This document shows positions 1-6,033 of a stretch of DNA of 13,579 nt, piece after piece (within the stretch, counting starts at the first letter, position 1; every line of letters begins with the position of its first letter). The translations under genes and the position numbers were made by a program. This DNA is from JBDSEG01 sp039920165 (GTDB lineage Bacteria > Pseudomonadota > Gammaproteobacteria > Burkholderiales > Burkholderiaceae_C), in the NCBI GenBank assembly GCA_039920165.1, contig JBDSEG010000262.1, positions 1 to 13,579 on the forward strand, read 5' to 3'. Below the pieces are notes generated by a model that worked only from the letters and a program-made list of their open reading frames with translations, was not told where the DNA came from and searched no databases.

Positions 1-51
1 ACGGCTCAGGGCAATACGCCGGCAGGCTCGACCACCGGCCAATCGGCCTAG
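1..51 (+). CDS. C-terminal tail of an unidentified protein, cut by the window edge
   Basis: Frame 1 is open from the window edge to a TAG at 49-51. The visible residues are small and polar (Gly, Thr, Ser, Gln, Ala). After that TAG the same frame stays open to a second TAG at 133-135, and the downstream part is rich in Ala, Lys, Pro, Gln and Ser and ends in Gly-Lys-Lys. Both halves look like one disordered, low-complexity tail, so the first TAG may be a nonsense mutation from CAG or AAG. Frame 3 is also open, to about 206, but reads as an arginine-rich shadow. No family can be named from so short a piece. Confidence 0.3.
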   Translation, partial: TAQGNTPAGSTTGQSA

Positions 52-304
52 GCGAAAGCGCCCGCCAAGCCACAGTCCCAGCCGAGCCCGCCCGCGACCG
101 GCCCCGATGCATCGAAGGATTCAGGCAAGAAGTAGCCACGCGCTGGCGGGGCAACGAGCGCCGCTCGCGCGCATCGTCGATACAACGGTTGGATGCTCGC
201 GCAGTGCGCGACGCTTGAATTGAAAAATATTTCTCTGAACCCGACCACTTTTGACGAGGTGGTTGCTGCATCGCAACACGGCCTGGGACGCGTTAGCGCT
301 GCTG

Positions 305-310
305 TATAAT
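305..310 (+). promoter_or_regulatory. -10 box of the tRNA-Ser promoter
   Basis: A perfect TATAAT lies 11 bases before the first base of the tRNA, the spacing expected if transcription starts a few bases upstream of the mature 5' end. No good -35 hexamer is seen 16-18 bases upstream. A TTGACG at 251-256 is too far away to pair with it. Confidence 0.55.
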
Positions 311-321
311 TGGCGATTCGC

Positions 322-411
322 GGAGAGATGGCCGAGTGGTCGAAGGCGCTTGACTCGAAATCAAGTATACGTTTACGCGTATCTAGGGTTCGAATCCCTA
401 TCTCTCCGCCA
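322..411 (+). tRNA. tRNA-Ser (anticodon CGA)
   Basis: Class II tRNA with an encoded CCA. The acceptor stem GGAGAGA (322-328) pairs with TCTCTCC (401-407), followed by discriminator G408 and CCA at 409-411. The anticodon stem CTTGA/TCAAG (349-353, 361-365) encloses a seven-base loop with CGA at 356-358, which reads UCG serine codons. The long variable arm (366-383) forms a 5-bp stem, ATACG with CGTAT, as in serine tRNAs. The T arm has the stem 384-388/396-400 and a TTCGAAT loop. All stems pair fully, so the gene looks functional. An integrase-like relic lies directly downstream, consistent with use of this tRNA gene as an integration target. Confidence 0.96.
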
Positions 412-437
412 TCAAAACATTTCCCCGCCCGCGTTCA

Positions 438-629
438 ATGAATGTGTTAACAGCCGTCGCGTGCAAGAACGCGGGGCCCGGTAAACACTTCGACGGCGCC
501 GGATTGTTCCTGCACGTCGCAGCGAACCACGGTACCAAACCCATTCCAGTACGTCGTATCCATATCGAGCCACGTCGTTCCTTTATCGCCTCCGAATTCA
601 TGATTCTATCGAGGCGACGACTATTCTGA
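438..629 (+). pseudogene. Relic of a tyrosine integrase N-terminal (arm-binding) domain
   Basis: A 63-residue frame starts with ATG 26 bases after the tRNA-Ser. It reads like the N-terminal arm-DNA-binding domain (DUF4102 type) of tRNA-targeting phage or island integrases. The visible pattern is Leu-Thr, then Lys-Asn-Ala-x-Pro-Gly-Lys, then Asp-Gly-x-Gly-Leu-x-Leu-x-Val, then Gly-Thr-Lys (about residues 4-34). After that, similarity to the usual Tyr/Arg-rich strand and Phe-x-x-x-Glu-Phe turn is only faint. Family members are about 400 residues and carry an Arg-His-Arg-Tyr catalytic domain; none of that remains. The location and orientation, next to the tRNA 3' end, are exactly where such an integrase sits. 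The assignment was made by eye and needs a profile search. Confidence 0.55.
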
Positions 630-747
630 CGCGGGGAGGGGGGGATCAACAGGCCTCCTGTAAAGCGGCGGAACGGAGCGCAAACATTGCTGCCGGGGGA
701 ATTTACAATTACCGCTTTTTAATATGCTAACCGATTGATTCTGAGCG

Positions 748-763
748 TGGTATGTATGTTGCT
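748..763 (+). promoter_or_regulatory. Sigma-54 (RpoN) -24/-12 promoter candidate
   Basis: TGGTATGTATGTTGCT matches the RpoN consensus TGGCACG-N4-TTGCW at 10 of its 12 defined positions. The invariant GG (749-750) and GC (761-762) are separated by exactly 10 bases. It would start transcription near 774, about 90 bases before the PEP-CTERM start codon. A second partial copy, TGGCACG then TGC at 764-777, follows at once, but its GG-GC spacing is one base short. RpoN with the PrsK/PrsR regulators is known to drive PEP-CTERM genes in some proteobacteria, which fits this gene. Confidence 0.55.
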
Positions 764-862
764 TGGCACGTTCCTGCCGCACGGCTGGAGTGAAATGCGA
801 TGTCGGGGCCCGTGGCATGGCAGCAAACGGCGCGTGCTGCGGCAGTTTATCGGGAGGTCGGA

Positions 863-1606
863 ATGCGCAAAGCACTTGGAGTGCTATTTAATGTAATCGC
901 GTTTGGTAGCGCGGACGCGGCAATCCTGTATGAGCACCAATTCGCGCCGGGAACGCCGCAGGCGTGTACTTCGTGCATTCCCCAGCCTCCTCAGCTCAAC
1001 CGCGTCTGGGACGCCTTTGACTTGAGCGCGCCGGCGGAAATAACCGCGATCGAAGCCCTGCTCGGTTTCGATGTTTCATATCTAACGAGCGGAACAACGC
1101 CCATCAACTATTCCATATGGGATCAAACGCGATCGACAAAGCTGTTCACGCAAGACTTTCTGCCTAACCAGCTCACAATCAATCTCGTTCAGGCGCCTAG
1201 CTACGACGTAGTCGCGCAGCTAACGCCATTGCCTCTGAACGCGGGAACGTACTATCTCAGTATTTTCAATGGTAACCAGATCGAAGCGCTGGGCTGGAAT
1301 GTGAGTCCTGTGACGCTGTCTGGCCGATCGGTTCAGACGATTGGGCCGACCTTCGCGCCCCTGCCTTCGGAGAACAGCGCGAGCGGGCGGGACATGGCAT
1401 TCCGGGTCATCGGCGAGGCGACAGCCGTCCCTGAGCCGTCGACGGCCCTGCTGGTTTTAATCGGCGCTTTCGCACTGGGCGCGCTGGGCTACCGGACCCC
1501 GGCCCAGTCCGACATCACAGGGCACGGAAGATTACCACGATGCATACCAGGCGGTGAGCGTCCGAACCTTCGGGCGCTGGCGAAGCTGCTGCGCGACCGA
1601 CGGTGA
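863..1606 (+). CDS. PEP-CTERM sorting-domain protein with an extended C-terminal tail
   Basis: Predicted exported protein of 247 residues, presumably anchored and processed by an exosortase encoded elsewhere. The ATG at 863 is preferred over an in-frame upstream start at 800. GGGAGG at 852-857 sits five bases upstream of it, and it places a signal peptide (Arg-Lys, hydrophobic core, Ala-Asp-Ala-Ala near residue 20) at the N-terminus. The middle (21-188) is Ser/Thr/Asn-rich and beta-like, with one Cys pair (35 and 38). Val-Pro-Glu-Pro-Ser-Thr lies at 189-194, followed by a hydrophobic segment (195-209). Normally one to a few Arg-rich residues end such proteins. Here Tyr-Arg leads into a further 36 or so polar residues, which suggests an indel or loss of the original stop. 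Base composition is clearly less GC-rich than the operon downstream, hinting at separate origin. The molecular function of the body is unknown. Confidence 0.85.
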   Translation: MRKALGVLFNVIAFGSADAAILYEHQFAPGTPQACTSCIPQPPQLNRVWDAFDLSAPAEITAIEALLGFDVSYLTSGTTPINYSIWDQTRSTKLFTQDFLPNQLTINLVQAPSYDVVAQLTPLPLNAGTYYLSIFNGNQIEALGWNVSPVTLSGRSVQTIGPTFAPLPSENSASGRDMAFRVIGEATAVPEPSTALLVLIGAFALGALGYRTPAQSDITGHGRLPRCIPGGERPNLRALAKLLRDRR

Positions 1607-1794
1607 CATTGAGATCGCCGGTGATCACTGTTTGCCCTTGCGCTATCTGACACTCGGGATGTTCCAAGCTGCACGCCCTAGAGAATGCAACGTGCAACAT
1701 CGGGCCCGGTCAGCGAGAGGGACCCGGCAGCCGATCCACACGCTGGCGCCTGCATGCATCCGGGCACGTTAGAGCGCGGAGGTCGGCAACGTGA

Positions 1795-1965
1795 ATAAAA
1801 GCGGCCGCCAAAGACGCGGGACGTCCGCTCTTGGGCACCAGACCTTTGCAGGCGGTCCCGGAAATCGTGGGACGACGGCACACCCTGCCCATCCTTGCCG
1901 ACGTTCGCCTATTGAACATCAAGCTGCGCTGCTGGGGACCGTTGTTTATCCGCCTACCGACGACA
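1795..1965 (+). pseudogene. N-terminal relic of a DNA polymerase III beta clamp (dnaN-like)
   Basis: The + frame beginning at 1795 gives Ala-Ala-Lys-Asp-Ala, then Leu-Leu, then Arg-Pro-Leu-Gln-Ala-Val, then Ile-Val-x-Arg-Arg-His-Thr-Leu-Pro-Ile-Leu-Ala-x-Val. This is the characteristic opening of the sliding clamp (first about 35 residues), where the family has a start Met, Lys-Asp-x-Leu-Leu-x-Pro-Leu-Gln and the very conserved Arg-Arg-x-Thr-Leu-Pro-Ile-Leu. The first codon is ATA, perhaps a decayed ATG. Past about 1915 the match breaks; a neighbouring frame may continue it weakly to about 1965. A full clamp is about 370 residues, so over 85 percent is missing. It cannot be functional. The source could be a phage or plasmid clamp or a duplicated chromosomal one. 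Confidence 0.65.
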
Positions 1966-2129
1966 AAGCACCTCGTCGCGCGGCGTGGTCAAGCCCTACC
2001 TCTTGTTAACGCGACCACCAAGCGACAAACTACCGCATCGAGACGACCTGTTGGCAGACCGATCACTCTCGACTCATTCAAGAAACCAAGCCCGGGCAGC
2101 CGCGTGCCGATGGCCAACCAAGCGCGCTC

Positions 2130-2560
2130 GCTGACGCTCGCGCATATACAGCACACGGTATCCGGCGTCGATCAGCCCACTTGCCGATGCCGCATTCCAG
2201 ATGGCTCTGCCCACAGCCCTGGCGGGCCGAAGATCAGGTAGGTGGCCCCCTTGTCGATCCAGGCGTTGCCGCTGCCCCGCGCCATGACTTGGGCTTTGGC
2301 AGCATGACAGCATCGGCCTCGGCGAACTCGAAGTTGACCAGCGTCTTGGTTGCATCAAGCTGCGACTCGTCGCGATGACGTTGGATGGGCCGCGTGGCGC
2401 GCTCGGCGACCTAGTACTCGAGCAGCGCGCCAAGGAACGTCCCGCCGACCAGCCCTCCTATCCGAGCATTCGGCGAACTCCGACTAGAGTCGCCCGATCG
2501 TTGGCAGACGCAACCGTGCCGAACTGCAGAAGCACCGGGGCTGTCGTGAACGCGTCGGGG
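2130..2560 (-). pseudogene. istB: Degenerate IS21-family transposition helper ATPase (IstB-like)
   Basis: Pieces of IstB, the ATPase partner of the IS21 transposase, appear in order on the - strand in alternating frames. At 2519-2440: Arg-Leu-Pro-Thr-Ile-x-Arg-Leu, then TAG (2484-2486) where Trp is usual, then Glu-Phe-Ala-Glu. At 2440-2290: Phe-Leu-x-Ala-Leu, then TAG (2411-2413), then Ala-Glu-Arg and Leu-Asp-Ala-Thr-Lys-Thr-Leu. At 2284-2217: Ala-Trp-Ile-Asp-Lys-Gly-Ala and Phe-Gly-Pro-Pro-Gly (first half of Walker A). At 2216-2140: Gly-Gln-Ser-His-Leu (Walker Lys replaced by Gln) and Leu-Ile-Asp-Ala-Gly-Tyr-Arg-Val-Leu. With at least three frameshifts and two nonsense codons it is dead. The Walker B half and any istA partner were not found. 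Confidence 0.75.
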
Positions 2561-2642
2561 GCGAAGGTCGACTGACGAACGCGACGCTGGCGCCGGGGAT
2601 CGGCCTCGCGCTAGGCAGATCGGCGCAAGATTCGCCGTCGTA

Positions 2643-4823
2643 TCAGGGGGTCGCGCCGAGCAGGACCGTAGTTTCGCGCAGCCGGCTCGCGAGATGCAGC
2701 GCAATGCCACGCAACGCGGCCGCATGCAGCACGGGCTCGGTGCCGGCGAGCGCATCGAATTGCTCGCGGCTCAGCGTGATCAGTTCGGTGTCGATTTCGG
2801 CGACCGCATCTGCGCTGCGCGGCCGGCCGTCGAGCAGGGCCATCTCACCGAAAATGACGCCTGGCCCGAAGCTCAACAATCGCAGTGGGGCTGCACCCCC
2901 GCGTTCGATGCGCAGTGCCATCCGCCCGTGGCGCACTGCGTACAGCGCGTCGCCGGAGTCGCCGCGTCGAAAGAGTGTGGCGCCGGCCGGCAACGTAACC
3001 GCTACGAAGCATTCAAGCAGCCGCGCGGCCTGCGCATCGTCGACGCAGGGCAGTGCAAAGGGAATCGACGAGGAGTCCGGAGAAGTGTCCATGCCCGCGA
3101 GCAGGTCGTCCTCGGCGCGCTCGAGCGCCTCGTCGATGTCGCCGACGATCTCGAGCAACGTGTCGTCGGCCGCGGAGATCCAGAGATCGAAAGAACGCCG
3201 CCTGGCATCGCCGCCGGCGGCAAACCCCGCCAGCACGAGACGAACCCCGCGCGTTCGCAGGCGCTGCGCCGCCTGCACCAGCGATCGCGCCGCGGTGATG
3301 TCGACGCCGTCGACGCGCTGCGCGTCGAGCAGCAGCCAGCGCAGTGTGCCTTCTTGCGTATCCAGCGCCTCGCCGAGTTCGTCGCTGGTACCGAAGTACA
3401 GCCAGTGGCCCAATTCGACCACTCGGATCGCTGCGCCGAGTTCGTCGAGCCGGCGAGCGTCGTCGGCGCTGCGCACACGCCGTGAACGCCTTGTTCCTGC
3501 GTCGGATACCGACAACACGACGCTGCGCCGCAATTCGACCGCAAGCAGGCACGCCGTTGTCAGTGCACCGACGAAGAGCGCGGCGGCCAGACCCTGGAGC
3601 AAGCCGACGCAGACGACCAACCCGCCGACGAGCAGCGGCGCCCATGCGTCGAAGCGCGCACCGCTGCCGCGAAATGCACGACGAAGCAGGAGTGGCGTCG
3701 TGGGGTCGAACAGGCTGCGTGCTGCGACGAAGACAGCGCCCGCCACCGCCGCCATCGGCAGCATCGTCAGGAGCCCATGGCCGCCGGTGAAGATCGCCGC
3801 CAACAACACGAGATAGACGCCGACCGACAACGCGGGAGAGCCGGGCGCCGCACGCAGCGGCACCGTCGGCGGCCCGGAGGCCGCCAGCGGAAGTCCGCCC
3901 AAGAAGGCCGCTGCGATATTCCCCAGGCCCTGTGTGTGCAGTTGCAGGTTGCCGTCCAGAGGCGGATCGGTCGCCGCCGCTAGGCGGGCGCAGGTCAGTA
4001 GCGAGAACAGCGAGTTCAGCACCGCCAGCACCAGCGCCGACTGGCCGATGGCTGCCCAGTAGCCAACACCCAGCGTCGGCGCACCCAGCAGCGCCTGGAA
4101 GTCGGGCAGCGGCGGCAACGCCACCGGTCCAAGCGGCAACGTCGGCCCTAGGGCGCCTGCTCCTGCGGTAGCCGCCAGCGCGTAATGCACGGCCGCGCCT
4201 GCCAGCAGCGCGACAAATGCAGCAGGGGCCCGCGGCATCCAGCGTGCCGTGGCCAGCCCGGCCATGGTGGACGCGACCGCAACGACCGTGGCGCCGGGCA
4301 GCCAGCCGGCGCCCCAGCGGGTAAGCTCGGCAAGCCGGCCCGGGAAGTCGTGGCCCAGCGCTGCGGGCAACATGCTGACGACCAGCGATAGCGCCACCGT
4401 GTTCGCAAAACCCACGAGCACCGGAAAGGGAACGAACTTCAGCGCGACGCCGATGCGCAGGCGCGCGAACAGCATCTGCAGCAGCCCCGCCGCCAGCACC
4501 ACCGCGAACACCGCGAACAGCGCCGCTTCCAGGCTGCCGCGCGCGCCGGGTTGCATCTGCAGGTCCCGCACCAGCGCGGCAACCACCAGCGTACCCGAAG
4601 CGGTGGGTCCGGACAGCATCAGGGGTCGCTGGCCGATGGCCAGCGCTGCGAGCGCGCCAACCATCAACGCAGTCAACGCGGCGAGCAACGCGGTCGGCAG
4701 CGCGGCAGGCCCCAGGTCGGCATAAGCGATTAGCGCGTACATCACGCCAAGCGTCGTCGACACCAGCGCGGCGTCGATGCCGGCGGCCACCCGCGCCGGC
4801 ATCGAGCCGGCGTCAGAGAACAT
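2643..4823 (-). CDS. SulP-family anion transporter with C-terminal STAS and cyclic-nucleotide-binding domains
   Basis: Inner-membrane protein of 726 residues. Residues about 15-435 hold some 10-12 hydrophobic segments of the SulP (sulfate/anion permease) fold, with the typical Gly-Pro-Thr-Ala-Ser-Gly (72-77) and Gln-Gly-Leu-Gly-Asn-Ile (298-303) followed by Gly-Gly-Leu-Pro (309-312). After the latter, most family members have a Ser/Arg-containing stretch; here it is Ala-Ser-Gly-Pro-Pro-Thr, so substrate handling may differ. A STAS-like domain spans about 462-570. A CNBD follows at about 592-720, with an intact phosphate-binding cassette (Phe-Gly-Glu-Met-Ala-Leu-Leu at 658-664; Arg-Ser at 669-670). 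The ATG overlaps the end of the MBL gene by 11 bases and has no clear ribosome site, so translation is probably coupled. It is the last gene of the operon. Nucleotide gating of transport is inferred. Confidence 0.88.
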   Translation of the reverse strand: MFSDAGSMPARVAAGIDAALVSTTLGVMYALIAYADLGPAALPTALLAALTALMVGALAALAIGQRPLMLSGPTASGTLVVAALVRDLQMQPGARGSLEAALFAVFAVVLAAGLLQMLFARLRIGVALKFVPFPVLVGFANTVALSLVVSMLPAALGHDFPGRLAELTRWGAGWLPGATVVAVASTMAGLATARWMPRAPAAFVALLAGAAVHYALAATAGAGALGPTLPLGPVALPPLPDFQALLGAPTLGVGYWAAIGQSALVLAVLNSLFSLLTCARLAAATDPPLDGNLQLHTQGLGNIAAAFLGGLPLAASGPPTVPLRAAPGSPALSVGVYLVLLAAIFTGGHGLLTMLPMAAVAGAVFVAARSLFDPTTPLLLRRAFRGSGARFDAWAPLLVGGLVVCVGLLQGLAAALFVGALTTACLLAVELRRSVVLSVSDAGTRRSRRVRSADDARRLDELGAAIRVVELGHWLYFGTSDELGEALDTQEGTLRWLLLDAQRVDGVDITAARSLVQAAQRLRTRGVRLVLAGFAAGGDARRRSFDLWISAADDTLLEIVGDIDEALERAEDDLLAGMDTSPDSSSIPFALPCVDDAQAARLLECFVAVTLPAGATLFRRGDSGDALYAVRHGRMALRIERGGAAPLRLLSFGPGVIFGEMALLDGRPRSADAVAEIDTELITLSREQFDALAGTEPVLHAAALRGIALHLASRLRETTVLLGATP

Positions 4824-5586
4824 TCAAATCGCGGAGCGAACGCATTACGTCGTCGAAGCCGCGGCCCGTTTCGCGCATTGCGGTGAACAGGGTATGCGAA
4901 TCATCGATCATGCCGCGCAGTCGCGCCAACCCGCCCAGCAGGTCGGCATCGGCTTCGCTCGAGATGCGCCCATGACCGGGCAACAGCCCGTCGATGCGCA
5001 GCCTCTGCAGACGCTGCAGCGACGAGATGTAGTCACTCGTGTTGCCCGACATCAGTACCCCGCCGACGATGCCGTGCGCCATGATCGTGTCGCCCGAGAC
5101 CAGCATCCGTCGCTGCGGCACGTAGAGGCACACCGACCCCGAGCAATGGCCGGGGGTGTGAATTACTTCCAGCGTCACGCCGCCTAGGTCGACGACGGTG
5201 CCTTCGTCGTACTGCAGATCGACCTCGAACGGCGACACAGGCTCGGAGAAGGCCTTGTTCATCAGCGAGAACTCGTCTGCCAGGTGCAGCTTGTTGGCCG
5301 CATGAGGGTGGGCGGCGACGATGCAGTGCGGCGCGTAGTGGGCGGCACCGCCGGCGTGATCGATATGCTCGTGCGTCAGCAGGAGAAGGTCGAGATCGGC
5401 CGGTCGCAGACCGATCTCCGCCAGGCAGGCGTCCAGGTAACCGGTCGTCGTCGGCAGACCGCTGTCGACCAGCGCGACGCGCCGCGTGCCTTTAAGCAGA
5501 TAGGTATGGGCGCTGCGCCGCGCGCCGACAAACTGCCAGACGCCGGGCGCCAGTTCGTTGACACGCGGAACTTCGGGGCTCGTCAC
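4813..5586 (-). CDS. MBL-fold metallohydrolase
   Basis: Cytoplasmic protein of 257 residues with a complete metallo-beta-lactamase-fold metal site. Thr-His-Glu-His-Ile-Asp-His lies at 71-77 (His72, His74, Asp76, His77); His-Thr-Pro-Gly-His at 143-147 gives His147; Ser-Gly-Asp gives Asp166; Leu-Pro-Gly-His gives His205. The layout resembles glyoxalase II-like hydrolases, and the substrate cannot be read from sequence. The start is GTG at 5586: its four bases GTGA overlap the stop of the preceding CNBD gene, and a strong GGAGGGA (5601-5595) lies eight bases upstream. A longer in-frame extension to 5859 is an arginine-rich shadow of the CNBD gene. Because it sits between two CNBD proteins behind a cyclase, a role in nucleotide or sulfur-compound turnover is conceivable but unproven. 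Confidence 0.9.
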   Translation of the reverse strand: MTSPEVPRVNELAPGVWQFVGARRSAHTYLLKGTRRVALVDSGLPTTTGYLDACLAEIGLRPADLDLLLLTHEHIDHAGGAAHYAPHCIVAAHPHAANKLHLADEFSLMNKAFSEPVSPFEVDLQYDEGTVVDLGGVTLEVIHTPGHCSGSVCLYVPQRRMLVSGDTIMAHGIVGGVLMSGNTSDYISSLQRLQRLRIDGLLPGHGRISSEADADLLGGLARLRGMIDDSHTLFTAMRETGRGFDDVMRSLRDLNVL

Positions 5587-6023
5587 TTCGAGTGTCCCTC
5601 CATGCGGCGCGCCATTCCGCGCATCACGGTCAGTGCAAAGGCCGGTTGCTGGCCCACGAGGTAGACGAACCGAGCCTTGTCGATCTCGACGAGCACGGTG
5701 GGCGTCGAGGCGGCCACCGCGCCGGCGATGCGCACGCCGTCCTCGAGCAGCGCGATCTCGCCGAAGGATTCGCCTACCCCCACGACGTTCAACACCCTGC
5801 GCGCATCGTCGGCCCCGCCGACGATCGAGACCTCGCCGTCGACCACCACGTACATGCATCGCCCGGGACTGCCCTGCTCGAAGATCACGTCGCCGGCAGC
5901 AAACTGGCGGCAGAAGCGGCGTATGTCGCGCGCCGGCGTCAGCACGCCGGCCTCGGGCTCCCGCGCAGAGGCGCCGTCGACGACCGCCGGGGGGTCGGTG
6001 CTATGGGCGCTGGGAATATCCAT
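5583..6023 (-). CDS. Stand-alone cyclic-nucleotide-binding domain protein
   Basis: Small 146-residue protein made almost entirely of one CRP-type CNBD (about 35-140), after a variable 30-residue N-terminus. Visible elements are the Gly-Asp-x-Ile-Phe-x-x-Gly turn (44-51), Val-x-x-Gly-x-Val (60-65) and the phosphate-binding cassette Phe-Gly-Glu-Ile-Ala-Leu-Leu (87-93) with Arg98. The residue after that Arg, usually Ser or Thr, is Ile, so affinity or specificity may be shifted. There is no helix-turn-helix, so it is not a CRP-like transcription factor. It probably acts by protein contact, for instance with the MBL hydrolase whose GTG start overlaps its stop. The ATG has GAGG a few bases upstream, embedded in the end of the FecR-like gene 10 bases away. 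Confidence 0.85.
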   Translation of the reverse strand: MDIPSAHSTDPPAVVDGASAREPEAGVLTPARDIRRFCRQFAAGDVIFEQGSPGRCMYVVVDGEVSIVGGADDARRVLNVVGVGESFGEIALLEDGVRIAGAVAASTPTVLVEIDKARFVYLVGQQPAFALTVMRGMARRMEGHSK

Positions 6024-6033
6024 CGGGGCCGCC

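Noticed and set aside
251..256. TTGACG as -35 box of the tRNA promoter
   Set aside because: It lies 48 bases from the TATAAT, far outside workable spacing.
764..777. Second sigma-54 site TGGCACG...TGC
   Set aside because: Excellent -24 half, but the GG to GC distance is 9 rather than 10 bases, so not listed as a separate promoter.
2600..2642. Terminator after the SulP gene
   Set aside because: Only a 5-bp stem (CGGCG/CGCCG) without a T tract was found; too weak to call.
2704..3816. Long + strand open frame opposite the SulP gene
   Set aside because: Low-complexity Ser/Arg/Ala composition and no ribosome site or motif; it is a GC-rich shadow of a gene with clear domains on the other strand.
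5587..5859. N-terminal extension of the MBL hydrolase to 5859
   Set aside because: The added 91 residues are Arg/Gly-rich shadow of the CNBD gene; the GTG at 5586 has a strong ribosome site and the usual MBL N-terminus.
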